From Methylophilaceae bacterium (lineage in GTDB: Bacteria > Pseudomonadota > Gammaproteobacteria > Burkholderiales > Methylophilaceae), in contig JAPKBG010000002.1 of assembly GCA_028823485.1 (NCBI GenBank), forward strand, positions 100,310 to 164,309: DNA of 64,000 nucleotides, written 5' to 3'. The notes under the pieces were generated by a model. It saw only the letters and a program-made list of their open reading frames with translations, searched no databases and was not told where the DNA came from. The number at the start of each line of letters is the position of its first letter. Position 1 is the first letter of the stretch. The translations under genes were made by a program, and so were the position numbers. Positions 7,792 through 16,310 of the stretch are shown here, piece by piece.

Positions 7792-7837
7792 GGTATAAAA
7801 AAAGGTATAAAGGCTTACCCTTATAAATTTTTATACC
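7792..7837 (+). repeat. GGTATAAA repeats at the left end (candidate recombinase/excisionase arm sites)
   Basis: GGTATAAA at 7792-7799 and 7804-7811, offset by 12 bp, plus an inverted copy TTTATACC at 7830-7837 just before the integrase start codon. The same direct pair with the same 12-bp offset is found inside the right end (16056-16075). Paired sites at both ends fit arm-type binding sites. The inverted copy over the integrase start could also give autoregulation. Confidence 0.6.
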
Positions 7838-7842
7838 TTTTT

Positions 7843-9084
7843 ATGGCAAAGCTAAATGCTGATTTACTAGACGACCTTACAATCAAAGCGGCTAAGTATG
7901 GTGATAAGCCAAACCCTCTTAGAGACGGTAGAGGGTTGTTTCTTCTTCTTCATGAAAATGGTAGTAAATACTTTCAGCTAAGAACTACACTACACGGCAA
8001 ACGTAAACTTATGCAATTAGGTGTTTATCCTCAATTGACATTAAGTGAGGCGCGAGAACTAGCACGCCAAAAGTTAAAGCAAGTAAAGGTTGAGCATAAA
8101 GACCCTGTGCTTGAGGCAAAGCTAGTAAAACAGCAAAAAGCTAAAGATGCTGGTAATACCTTTCAGAAAGTTGCAGAGGATTGGCTGGCAATAAAAGAGC
8201 GCACGTTAGCACCAACAACACACTTAAAAATCAAACAGACTTTTAGCGCTAATGTTTATGGCGTGATTGGTAAACACCCCATTAGTGAAATTGATAACCA
8301 GCTAGTGCGTAAATGTTTATTGATAATGCAAAAACGCGGTGCCTTAGAGTTTATGGAAAAAACACGAGGTTGGATTAAAAACGTGTTTGATTTTGCATTG
8401 AGTGACAAGCTCATATCAGAAAACCCAATACCACTAAAAGACGAACGCCTCATTAAACACGTTGGCGGTAAGTTTCCTTACTTAGAGTCAATGGCAGATG
8501 CTGGCAAACTATTACGCAACCTAGTTGAATATGCTGGCAGTTTTGAGGTGGCTTCATGCGTTTATTTACAATTAAGTTTAGCACAACGACCAAGTGAGCT
8601 AAGGTGTGCTAAATGGGTAGAGTTTGATTTAGATAATGCAATATGGACATTACCATTAGATCGATCTAAAACACGTAAGCACATGACCAAGCCTCACACC
8701 ATCATGCTCTCAAAACAAGCCATAGGCACGTTAAAACAGTTAAAGCTATATACAGGTCACAGTGAGTATTTATTTACAGGTAGGCTAGCCAGCAAGCCTG
8801 TTTCTGATAAAGCAATTAGCAATGCTTACGATGCTGTATTTGATGATTACCATATCGTGCCACATGGTTGCCGTCACTTTTTCAGTACGCAAGCCAATGA
8901 AAGCGGATTGTTTAGAAAAGAAGCCATTGACTCATTTTTGCAGCATAAAGATAAAAATGCCATTAGTGCCATTTATAACCAAGCCACTTATGACAGCGAG
9001 CGTAAGCAATTAGCACAATGGTGGAGTGACCAATTAGATATTGCTAGAGATAGTGCAAAGGTATTGCCATTCAAGCAAGCCTAA
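7843..9084 (+). CDS. P4-type tyrosine site-specific integrase
   Basis: 413 residues. N-terminal DUF4102/arm-binding domain (GRGLFLLLHENGSKYFQLR, about residues 30-50), a SAM-like core-binding domain (about 100-190), and the C-terminal catalytic domain. Active-site features are present: Arg in AQRPSELRCAKW, the HGCRH box, a late His in FLQHKDKNA, and the tyrosine region AIYNQATY. It catalyses integration at and excision from the adjacent tRNA-Leu. The short leader contains GGTATAAA repeats and no strong Shine-Dalgarno sequence. Length and motifs look intact, so the element may still excise. Confidence 0.95.
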   Translation: MAKLNADLLDDLTIKAAKYGDKPNPLRDGRGLFLLLHENGSKYFQLRTTLHGKRKLMQLGVYPQLTLSEARELARQKLKQVKVEHKDPVLEAKLVKQQKAKDAGNTFQKVAEDWLAIKERTLAPTTHLKIKQTFSANVYGVIGKHPISEIDNQLVRKCLLIMQKRGALEFMEKTRGWIKNVFDFALSDKLISENPIPLKDERLIKHVGGKFPYLESMADAGKLLRNLVEYAGSFEVASCVYLQLSLAQRPSELRCAKWVEFDLDNAIWTLPLDRSKTRKHMTKPHTIMLSKQAIGTLKQLKLYTGHSEYLFTGRLASKPVSDKAISNAYDAVFDDYHIVPHGCRHFFSTQANESGLFRKEAIDSFLQHKDKNAISAIYNQATYDSERKQLAQWWSDQLDIARDSAKVLPFKQA

Positions 9085-9256
9085 AGCCCATTTAACGCGA
9101 TTTAAGCCATCATTTAATGCTGGTTATGGAAAGCAAAAGATTTAGATTAAACCAGTTTAACCACACCTAGCACGGGCTTAATTACCTCATGCGAAAACTA
9201 AGCAATCCTAACTTAGCTGGTGTGATTTCTTATTTAGGGGGCGTAAAGGGGTGTGT

Positions 9257-10015
9257 ATGGCGATAGAGCAATATAATAACAAGAGTTGCAATGCGTTAGA
9301 AAAGCCTTATTACAAGCCAATCGAGGTTGCATTACGCTGGTGTAATCTAATTGAATATGAAGTGGAGATATTACAAAAGTGTGGCACGTCTATTATCCCT
9401 GATATTGTTGCTTTTCAACAGTGGCCATGTCTTCGTGTAAATGTCGAAAAAGTCTATCATGCTGCCTTGAATGGCGAATTGCCCCATGGACGCGATGGGC
9501 GAACCATAGGTGATGGTGATCATGTTGCGCCACATAGAATAACAGTTAGACACACCGACTTGAAGACGTGGATGGCAACGTATTACCCTGACCAAAAGCC
9601 GAAGTTTCTCTTTGATGAAATTGAGCGTACTACCCACGCGGCAATCAATATCGAAACTTTTCAGGCTTTGCAAGCAGAACGTAATGGTCTAAAGGCAAAA
9701 CTTGATAAAGCACTAATTGCTCACAATGATTTACAGCGAGAAAATAAAATAATTGAAACAAACAACGATGCTAGAGACCCTGATATAAATACAAGTAGGC
9801 GCGCGCAACAACATGAAATTATTTTAGCGGTTATAGCTGCGCTAGAATTTATTCCATTAGAAATACCCGATGGCGGAAAAGCTAGAATTAAAGCAGTATG
9901 TTTAACTCGCAAGAGCCTTTTTACTGATGATGGCTTCAAAAAAGCATGGCAAGAAGGACTTGATAAAGGCTTATTCAAACTTATCAATTCTGATAAATTC
10001 TCACAAAATCAATAG
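9257..10015 (+). CDS. Hypothetical island protein with coiled coil
   Basis: 252 residues from ATG 9257, preceded by AAAGGGG at 5 nt (a GTG at 9251 overlaps that site). The N-terminal region (YYKPIEVALRWCNLIEYEV) resembles uncharacterised proteins encoded beside integrases in proteobacterial islands. A charged helical stretch (about 135-170, ALQAERNGLKAKLDKAL) predicts a coiled coil, and the C-terminal region ends in an amphipathic helical segment. There is no signal peptide and no catalytic motif. Its position between integrase and AlpA suggests a role in island maintenance, but no function can be assigned. A hairpin of GTGGG/CCCAC type follows the stop. Confidence 0.65.
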   Translation: MAIEQYNNKSCNALEKPYYKPIEVALRWCNLIEYEVEILQKCGTSIIPDIVAFQQWPCLRVNVEKVYHAALNGELPHGRDGRTIGDGDHVAPHRITVRHTDLKTWMATYYPDQKPKFLFDEIERTTHAAINIETFQALQAERNGLKAKLDKALIAHNDLQRENKIIETNNDARDPDINTSRRAQQHEIILAVIAALEFIPLEIPDGGKARIKAVCLTRKSLFTDDGFKKAWQEGLDKGLFKLINSDKFSQNQ

Positions 10016-10131
10016 GTAAAATGTGGGTAGTGAAAAATGCCCACCTGCCCACATAGACAGCCCACTAGGGGTCAGGCATAAAGTTCATATCCAGCAACGT
10101 AATAACGCGTTGTTTTATGGAGTGAATTATT

Positions 10132-10359
10132 ATGCAACAATCAACCAGTATCGACCCAGTATTACGCGACTTTGACCAATTAGCAGATAGTGTGCAAGTC
10201 CGTTTGCCAGTAGTGAAAGCATTATTAGGCGTAAGTGGTGCAACCGTTTGGCGACTTGTAAAAAGTAAGAAGCTATCGACTTATAAACTCACAGAGCGCA
10301 CAACCACATTTAACGTGGGTGAGTTAAAAAAGTTTCTAGCATTGAAAGCGAGCGTTTAA
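10132..10359 (+). CDS. AlpA-like small DNA-binding regulator
   Basis: 75 residues with one helix-turn-helix: VKALLGVSGATVWRLVKSKK, then the beta-wing segment ending FNVGELKKFL. This is the MerR/AlpA-type winged helix of phage and island regulators that activate excision or act as recombination directionality factors. GGAGTGA precedes the ATG. Its tight spacing to the next two genes (2 bp, then a 4-bp overlap) suggests one operon. Confidence 0.8.
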   Translation: MQQSTSIDPVLRDFDQLADSVQVRLPVVKALLGVSGATVWRLVKSKKLSTYKLTERTTTFNVGELKKFLALKASV

Positions 10360-10361
10360 CC

Positions 10362-10697
10362 ATGATACTCGCACATCACCCAGTCTTAACACCCACTTAC
10401 ACCAAGCCCGAACATTGCCCCAAGTATCAATCGTGCAATGCACCAATATGCCCTTTGGATGCAAAACGGCATAAGCGAGTTAATACAAGCGATGATGCAA
10501 CTTGTTTTTATCTGCTTGAATCAGTAAAACATGGCGCTAAAGCGCATTTCCAAGTAGCCCTGCTGGGGGAATTGTATGGAGTCATAGTGCGAGCTAAGGC
10601 AGACATAGCAACAAGCCATAAACGCATAGCTGCAAAGCTAGAATCTGCCAAAAAGACAGGTTCTAGAATGGCGAGAAAGTTTAGAGGCGAAGAATGA
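10362..10697 (+). CDS. Hypothetical cysteine-cluster protein
   Basis: 111 residues. The N-terminal half holds CPKYQSCNAPICPL and a further Cys (ATCFYLLES), a spacing suggestive of a small zinc- or metal-binding site. The C-terminal half is basic and helical. No family with known function is recognised. It starts 2 bp after the AlpA-like gene and ends in an ATGA overlap with the next gene, so it is probably cotranscribed and translationally coupled. Confidence 0.65.
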   Translation: MILAHHPVLTPTYTKPEHCPKYQSCNAPICPLDAKRHKRVNTSDDATCFYLLESVKHGAKAHFQVALLGELYGVIVRAKADIATSHKRIAAKLESAKKTGSRMARKFRGEE

Positions 10698-11191
10698 CAC
10701 AGAATCGCAATCCCCCTGCCTATCAGGAATATGCTGCAAGCATGTTAGCCAGCAAGGAATTCAGGCTAATGACGCTTGAACAAAGAGGCTTCTTGTACAC
10801 ACTTAAACTAGAGTGTTGGGAAAACCAGCAAGTCCCTAGCGAACATGAAGAGTTGGCTAAGTATCTTGGGGTACAGGTAGATGAAATTAATAGAGCCTTC
10901 ACCCCATCACAATATAAGTTCTTCTCACAGTATGCTGATTTCATTTTATGTCCAGAGCTTGAGGACTATAGACAGCACTTGAATGGAATTAGAGAAGCCA
11001 AAAGCAAAGGTGGTAAGAAAAGCGCATCAAATCGTGCAAGCAAGCTAAAGGTTGAAGAGTCAACTAACTTGCAAGTATCTTCCAACTCCTTAGTAAAGTT
11101 AAATTCAGTAAAGACAAGTCAAGCCCAGTCTTTAGAGAGCGGTAATACTACTGAATGGGTAAATGCTTATGATCGCGCTTCTGATGGCTAG
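10694..11191 (+). CDS. DUF1376/YdaU-like replication-associated protein
   Basis: 165 residues overlapping the previous gene by ATGA. The segment AYQEYAASMLASKEFRLMTL, with LEQRGFLYTLKLECWENQQ and LAKYLGVQVDEINRAF, matches the fold of DUF1376-type proteins, whose members sit next to phage and island replication genes. After that comes a low-complexity basic/Ser-rich tail (KSKGGKKSASNRASKL) that could bind nucleic acid. No replicative helicase or primase gene follows, so a once larger replication module may be lost. The assignment rests on sequence pattern alone. Confidence 0.6.
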   Translation: MTQNRNPPAYQEYAASMLASKEFRLMTLEQRGFLYTLKLECWENQQVPSEHEELAKYLGVQVDEINRAFTPSQYKFFSQYADFILCPELEDYRQHLNGIREAKSKGGKKSASNRASKLKVEESTNLQVSSNSLVKLNSVKTSQAQSLESGNTTEWVNAYDRASDG

Positions 11192-11584
11192 TTAGTCCAA
11201 TTTGAAGATAGATGAGGTGGTTTAGTATTATGAAGTTGCAAACACTGGCAGATTTAATCAGGAAGCATAAACAGAGTTAATCAAGATATTATTAAAAAGC
11301 GAGATTATCAATGGAGACTAAAGACAATCTGCCTGTAGCCATTGACGGTATAACGAGGAAGCTTGACCCTACCGATGGAAATCCACTTAAAGACGGTTGA
11401 TAACGTGCGCTTAGAGAGGGCTTATTAAATTACGCAAAGCCGAATTAATTAAAATGGTTTAACTAACCAAGAACCCCTTTCGCTAGGGTTTTTTCAGTCA
11501 TTAGAAGCCACATTAGCGCAAGCTTATAAAAGTTTAATCGACAGCCTTGATGATTTTATTGCATGCAAGCGTAGTGTTGCCTCC
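11192..11584. other. Gene-poor island stretch
   Basis: Only very short frames are seen, for example 11230-11280 (16 residues) and 11311-11400 (29 residues, starting METKDNLPVAIDG). Neither can be assigned; they look like fragments. A terminator-like hairpin lies at 11472-11494. Confidence 0.5.
11472..11494 (+). terminator. Intrinsic terminator
   Basis: AACCC - 9-nt loop - GGGTT followed directly by TTTT. It probably ends the AlpA-operon transcript. Confidence 0.6.
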
Positions 11585-11966
11585 CTAATAGTAGTAGGGA
11601 AATCCAAATGAAGAAACCTCATTTATAGAACCATCAATTATATTGAAAGAGATATATCGCCATTCTTTATCCTTCAATCCATTACTGCAATAGACAGTAT
11701 CTAACCATAACAAGTGACTCCGCTTATCAAAAGAACACTGCGAAAGCTTGTACTCATTCAGAGTATATCTAACGCCACCAAAGTATTTGTTAACTGTCAC
11801 ATAAACTTTAGTATAACGGCCGCTAGTATTTATAAACGGACAATCAAAGTATGTTTTAGATGGGAAAAAATAGATAGACAAAGCATACCAAAACTAAAGT
11901 TGAGATCACTAATATAAGTTTATATTTGTATGATTTGAAATTGAAGTAACTGAGTAGCTTTTGCAT
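11585..11966 (-). pseudogene. Small membrane-anchored hypothetical protein, frameshifted in a T6 run
   Basis: Minus-strand ATG at 11964-11966 follows GGAAAG and reads MQKLLSYFNFKSYKYK, then the hydrophobic anchor LILVISTLVLVCFVYLFFP before stopping. The next frame carries on as SKTYFDCPFINTSGRYTKVY to the stop at 11585 and contains GGVRYTLNEYKLSQC and WRYISFNIIDGS. The join is at TTTTTTCCC (minus strand, 11862-11870); removing one T restores a single frame of about 126 residues. The product would be anchored with its C-terminal domain in the periplasm. It is unrelated to any family I recognise. Mutation, sequencing error and +1 slippage are all possible. Confidence 0.55.
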
Positions 11967-12696
11967 AAACTTTCCAATACAGAAAATATTAAACAATCAT
12001 ATAATTTGATTGTAACTAAATCGTCCCCCACTCTAGTCTAATAGATGCCTAGCATCCACAGAATGATTGTGTAGCGCTATTGCTCACACCATGATGACGG
12101 ATGCCACTATTTAAGACAAAACATATGATGAGTTAACCCCTATAAGGTTGCCAATACACTTTAAAGAAAAAAGATGATTGAGCTAGTATCAATCAAAGAT
12201 ACACGGCTCACTACTGAGGATGCTTTACTAGATGGAAGTGGCTTCATTATCTACGCAGTAATCACTGGGCTTGTTATTTACACCTTGCCTATACCATCTC
12301 AACCCAACTATTTAAACTAACCGTAGAGTAGCATTATTTGCGAGTAATTCGACTCTAAGCCTCGGCATGGGTGTACCTGGCTAGTAATAATAGTTGATGC
12401 CAGTGTGCGGAGATTAGTGATTGACCTGGTGCGTGGTAGGAAACGACCTTTATCCCCTCCGCCCCTCACCCCACCGATAGGGGGGTCTGTCTAAACTTTT
12501 CGCTGATATTTCAGTTTGATTAGTTAGGCTTTCTACAAATACACTGATAATACCCATCACATATGAACCTAGTTAGCCCAACAAAACTTTATCAAAAAAA
12601 CACCTAGTATTGATACAATTAACTATTAAAATCAACACGCACCCGCGCACGCAGGGGAAGCTATAAATCAACCAACCGAACTATTAGAGGCTAATA
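11967..12696. other. Gene-poor island stretch
   Basis: No convincing gene apart from one possible 48-residue frame (listed separately). A strongly strand-biased C-rich tract (12450-12480) ends in GGGGGG and may form structure. Confidence 0.5.
12174..12320 (+). CDS. Possible small hydrophobic protein
   Basis: 48 residues starting MIELVSIKDTRLTTEDAL, with one predicted membrane segment (SGFIIYAVITGLVIYTL) and a short polar tail. A purine-rich AAAGAAAAAAG precedes the ATG. No homologue is recognised; it could be chance. Confidence 0.3.
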   Translation: MIELVSIKDTRLTTEDALLDGSGFIIYAVITGLVIYTLPIPSQPNYLN

Positions 12697-12825
12697 ATGG
12701 CAGCAAGAAAATGGACACCAGCACAGCGGAAAGTACAAAGCGAAAAGATAAGGCAATGGCAACCGTGGGAAAGTAGCACAGGTGCTAAAACAGTAGAGGG
12801 TAAGGCAAAGTCGTCTCGAAGATAG
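12697..12825 (+). CDS. Small conserved island/prophage protein
   Basis: 42 residues: ARKWTPAQRKVQSEKIRQW, then QPWESSTGAKTVEGKAKSSR. This matches the recurring short proteins of the pattern RKWTPEQR..Q...I..W.PW..STGP.T.EGKA.SS found in proteobacterial islands and prophages. It is basic, with no signal peptide. Function is unknown; nucleic-acid binding is a guess from its charge. GAGG lies 5' of the ATG. Confidence 0.65.
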   Translation: MAARKWTPAQRKVQSEKIRQWQPWESSTGAKTVEGKAKSSRR

Positions 12826-12996
12826 ATTATGTCAGCCAGATAAACTATGAAAAACGATTATTAAGAATTAAGAAAGCCGCTTAACTGGGTTGTATGAAAT
12901 TAGTTGACTAGATTGCAGTTGTCTGCACGAAATATCAATGCTAATATCAATTTCAACAGAGGGGAACTTATGTATTTCGAATGTCCCTCCTTATTT

Positions 12997-13012
12997 TATA
13001 TATATATATATA
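12997..13012 (+). repeat. (TA)8 simple sequence repeat upstream of or within the autotransporter 5' end
   Basis: Eight TA units lie between a strong ribosome site with ATG (12958-12972) and the autotransporter's signal-peptide ATG (13027). If translation starts at 12970, the repeat is in the reading frame, so a one-unit change would shift the frame. Confidence 0.8.
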
Positions 13013-13026
13013 GGAATTTAGTAGTT

Positions 13027-15027
13027 ATGAGAAACGCTAATATTAAAATATTAAAAAAAGCAGTGTACACAGCTTGCCTAACACTTGCATCCTCGAACAT
13101 TTATGCAACGGATTTAAATATAACTTCACCCAGGACTACTGTGGCAATCTTCAGTGGAACTGAAAGTCATACCCTGGATATGGACGCCAACTGGACTGTG
13201 GGCGCGAGTATTATGCTTTATATATCCGGAACAGCAATTAATTTTACAGGGGATATTGCCGCAGGGACCACAATGCAAAATACCAGTGGATATGGGATTT
13301 ATGCACCCTCTATGACAGGTGATTTTATTTTAATCAACAATGGAACTACAACTTCAAACAAAAGCAATGTTTATATCCCAAGTTCTGATGTGGGTGATAT
13401 TACAATTATCAATAACGCTGGGGCTACAATGGCCAACACAGGCGCCAGCTCTGAAGTATTGTATTTCCCCATGAGTGGTGCTCACAATGTATCAATAACC
13501 AATGCAGGTACAATGACTGCGGTAGATGAAGTGCTTTACTTACCAGCTTATACGACTGATCTCGTTATAAATAATTCCGGAACCATGCAAGTCACAGGCA
13601 CGGATGACCAAATTATGTACTTACTTCCCAATACATACAACATAACTAACTCAGGAGCCATGCAAGTCACTGGTGGTAGTGGTGATGGGCTTGATATTAG
13701 GCGTGGTTCAGGGACTCTAACCAATACCGGGCTGATAAAAGCCCTTGGTTCAGGCAAATACGATATTTTTAATACTTCGACTATGACACTGAATAATGAT
13801 CAGGGGGGGTCTGATGCCCTTACTTTTAGTGGAGTACTGCCGACTAACTACAACATCATTATTAACAGTATGAGTGACTACGGTAAACTTGCTGTAACTT
13901 CTGGGACAGGAGCCACAACTTTTGGCATACATCCATCCTCCACGGCAACTTATGGACATACCTATAGCTCGGTATTGACTGGTGTTTCAGCAAGTAAACT
14001 AACAGCCACATCTGGAACGTATTCTCAAGGTGGTATAACATCTGGATTCACATTATCCTCCAGCGATGACAGTGCATGGGACTTGGTTTGGGGCGCCAAT
14101 GTTACAGATACAAAATTGGCATTAAGAAAATACGCAAGATCTATTGGTGCGATATTCAGTCAATCAATTATTGCCTCAAATTATGCGCACATGAATACTT
14201 ATGACTGTAATGTATATGGGGAGGATGGGGCTTGCTTTTCTGTTGGATCAAGAACAACGCGTGTAGATGACCCCGACACGAATAGTACATCAGGTGTTTT
14301 AAATTTTGGACACAAGCTATCTTCAAGTTGGAGGTTGGGTGCCTTCATGGACCAAACTATCAATAACAGTGCTGCTTCGGGTATTAAAGTCGATAACAAA
14401 GGGCCGATGGTTGGATTAATGGCAGTTTGGAATCAAAATCCTGATACTAATGGGTTGCAATTGAGGCTTGGAAATACCTATCAAAGCAAAGATGTAGGAA
14501 TTACAAGAGAAATTATAGGTTCTGCAGAGCCTGGTAAAGGTAAAACAACCATTGAAACACAAAGTTACCTTGCTGAATTACAGTACAGATTTATGGTCAA
14601 TGATAAAACGATGATTCAGCCTTATGCAGCAATAAGAAGAACTACCGTTGAACAAGATGGTTATACTGAAGAAGCTACTGTTGGAACGCCATTAACTTTT
14701 GCAAAACTTGAGGATAAAACTTCGACAGTAATTGCTGGAATAAAGACTAGGCATAGATTAAAAAATATGACATATCTTAAAGGAGCCTTGGGTATAGAGC
14801 ATGATGTAAGTCACACCAAACATAACATACGAGCTTCAGGTTTGGCTGGCTTAACAGACGAAAGTTTTAATAATGCTGAGGACAAAAATAGGGTCGTAGC
14901 TACTGTTGGCGTAGATCATTACTTATCAAAGAATAAAGTGATTTCTGCAAACCTTCACTATCAACAGTTAGGTTTTAAATCGACTGACTCGACAAGCCTT
15001 TACCTTAATTACAATATCGGGTTCTAA
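13027..15027 (+). CDS. Autotransporter (type Va) with beta-solenoid-like passenger
   Basis: 666 residues from ATG 13027. Signal peptide MRNANIKILKKAVYTACL ending SSNIYA; passenger of short Asn/Thr/Ser/Gly repeats (VINNSGTMQVTG, ITNSGAMQVTGGSG) to about residue 360; then a C-terminal autotransporter beta-barrel of about 280 residues from WGANVTDTKLALRKYA, ending in the aromatic NYNIGF signature. It exports its passenger to the cell surface. The start is uncertain: an in-frame ATG at 12970 with AGAGGGG would add 19 residues containing the TA-repeat product YIYIY. A pair of cysteines (CNVYGEDGAC) lies at the passenger/barrel junction. It is probably cargo of the island, for adhesion or biofilm formation. 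Confidence 0.85.
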   Translation: MRNANIKILKKAVYTACLTLASSNIYATDLNITSPRTTVAIFSGTESHTLDMDANWTVGASIMLYISGTAINFTGDIAAGTTMQNTSGYGIYAPSMTGDFILINNGTTTSNKSNVYIPSSDVGDITIINNAGATMANTGASSEVLYFPMSGAHNVSITNAGTMTAVDEVLYLPAYTTDLVINNSGTMQVTGTDDQIMYLLPNTYNITNSGAMQVTGGSGDGLDIRRGSGTLTNTGLIKALGSGKYDIFNTSTMTLNNDQGGSDALTFSGVLPTNYNIIINSMSDYGKLAVTSGTGATTFGIHPSSTATYGHTYSSVLTGVSASKLTATSGTYSQGGITSGFTLSSSDDSAWDLVWGANVTDTKLALRKYARSIGAIFSQSIIASNYAHMNTYDCNVYGEDGACFSVGSRTTRVDDPDTNSTSGVLNFGHKLSSSWRLGAFMDQTINNSAASGIKVDNKGPMVGLMAVWNQNPDTNGLQLRLGNTYQSKDVGITREIIGSAEPGKGKTTIETQSYLAELQYRFMVNDKTMIQPYAAIRRTTVEQDGYTEEATVGTPLTFAKLEDKTSTVIAGIKTRHRLKNMTYLKGALGIEHDVSHTKHNIRASGLAGLTDESFNNAEDKNRVVATVGVDHYLSKNKVISANLHYQQLGFKSTDSTSLYLNYNIGF

Positions 15028-15446
15028 TTATATAGCTTAGGGATGGGGCTGCTTACCTTGAAACAACTAACTATCTATGCTGACGGAGCGGGCTGTACCT
15101 CACTACATGCCCGTGTATGCCTCTAGGAAGCTCTTAACGGCATTTTAATTGAAATACATAGATACCCACCAATTTATTAAAACGTCCCATACAGCCTTAA
15201 ATAGATGCTGGTGGCGGTATACAATACCTTTAGTAACATACACTCCGTGAGTTAAAGAAAGTCTTTCCCATATAAATTGAGTTGATATATATTGGTAATA
15301 ACTGATGTCTAATTAGAATAACAAATCAAATGAGAGCACTACAAACGATAGGCTTGCGATGTAAGCTGGTATGTCTAGGTCTACTACAAGCATAGATAAA
15401 TGTCAGGAAATTACTAGATGAATCTCATTCTAAAGATTAAAAATAA
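15028..15446. other. Gene-poor island stretch
   Basis: Stops in all frames; nothing assignable is seen. Confidence 0.5.
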
Positions 15447-15695
15447 CAAGCTAATAAGCCTTACGTGGCTTACTCTGTATTCAAATTCATTACCGATTGT
15501 CTTAACTGGATAAAGAGAACCTTTGCTGGTGAGTTGCTATAGTTTGATGTACACCTGGACGAAAGGGAACCACATGCCCACGCGGTTATATTGCCATTGA
15601 TTGACGGCAAAATGCAGAGGCGCGACATGGTGGGCAGTACAGGCAATTTAATGCGACTGATAAGCAAGTTTCATCACGAGTTAAACAATAATTGA
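15447..15695 (+). pseudogene. MobV/Pre-type relaxase remnant
   Basis: One plus-strand frame with an internal TAG: KPYVAYSVFKFITDCLNW, RTFAGELL, stop, FDVHLDEREPHAHAVILPLI, DGKMQRRDMVG, GNLMRLISKFHHEL, stop at 15695. HxDE followed by PHxHAVI is the metal-binding/catalytic signature of MobV/Pre plasmid mobilisation relaxases. Only about 80 codons remain of a protein normally several hundred residues long; the N-terminus and C-terminal part are missing. It shows that the element, or an ancestor, could be mobilised. Confidence 0.7.
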
Positions 15696-16055
15696 GTTTT
15701 CGGAGCCCCTAAAGAAGCTAATTTTTTTTGTAAAAAAGGTAGTTTCTTTGGAACCTAAAGAGATTAATTTTGTCAATAATACACACGGACACGCGAGCTA
15801 GTCACATCACATAAGTAAGAGCCAATAAAAGCATGAATTAGCAAAAATAATCAACGTCTCAACCGCCACATTGTGTTAAAATTTATGCCTAGTTAAACTT
15901 TATTTTAGCTAGCGCTGTAAGGGTTTGTGGGTGTATGGCGGTGCAAAAATACAGGTTTTTTTTCGCCTTACTACTGTTCTCTACCAACCGCCCTCATAAA
16001 TTGCCTAAAAAAATGTATTTATTGACCCAATAAAAATGGTAAGCCAACAATAATA
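15696..16055. other. Gene-poor right end of the island
   Basis: No gene is seen. It holds T-rich tracts and two imperfect copies of CCTAAAGA(A)G..TAATTTT near 15705 and 15754. Confidence 0.5.
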
Positions 16056-16075
16056 GGTATAAAAATAGGTATAAA
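16056..16075 (+). repeat. GGTATAAA pair at the right end (candidate arm sites)
   Basis: GGTATAAA at 16056-16063 and 16068-16075, offset 12 bp, repeating the pair found next to the integrase gene at the opposite end of the island. Confidence 0.6.
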
Positions 16076-16127
16076 CGCAATATTAGAATTTATAGAACTT
16101 AGTAAATACGAGGCTTACAAGGCGATA

Positions 16128-16144
16128 TTCGAGTCTCTCCGTCG
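16128..16144 (+). repeat. attR core (17-bp direct repeat)
   Basis: Second copy of TTCGAGTCTCTCCGTCG. It is followed by CACCAT, one G shorter than the left end (GCACCA), so this copy has drifted since it no longer needs to encode a tRNA. Confidence 0.9.
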
Positions 16145-16310
16145 CACCATTAATGATTGTTGGTGTAAAGCTTGGTTTTAAGCTGAGTGATTAAGTAATG
16201 AATTGAAGTGTAAAGTTAAAGCAGTTCAAAAGACTGCAAACTGATTAATGTGTAAAACTATTCACGTGTCAGGTTTTTATTTGATGTAAGACAGCTAAGG
16301 GTTAGGACTT

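Larger units (their letters stand above)
7656..16144 (+). mobile_element. Genomic island integrated in tRNA-Leu(GAG)
   Basis: About 8.5 kb between two copies of TTCGAGTCTCTCCGTCG, the left one being the tRNA 3' end. Contents in order: tyrosine integrase, a hypothetical gene, AlpA-like regulator, two linked small genes, long gene-poor stretches with degenerate fragments, a conserved 42-residue island protein, an autotransporter, and a MobV-type relaxase remnant. GGTATAAA repeats with the same 12-bp phasing lie inside each end. Gene density is far below the flanking chromosome. The relic relaxase and broken genes suggest an element losing mobility, although the integrase itself looks intact. 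Confidence 0.9.

Noticed and set aside
15470..15667. Minus-strand 65-codon frame in the island's right part
   Set aside because: It is antisense to the MobV-type relaxase remnant, whose plus-strand motif is convincing.
9085..16144. Antiphage defence system as island cargo
   Set aside because: No restriction, Abi, toxin-antitoxin or CRISPR genes could be recognised; the only sizeable cargo gene is the autotransporter.
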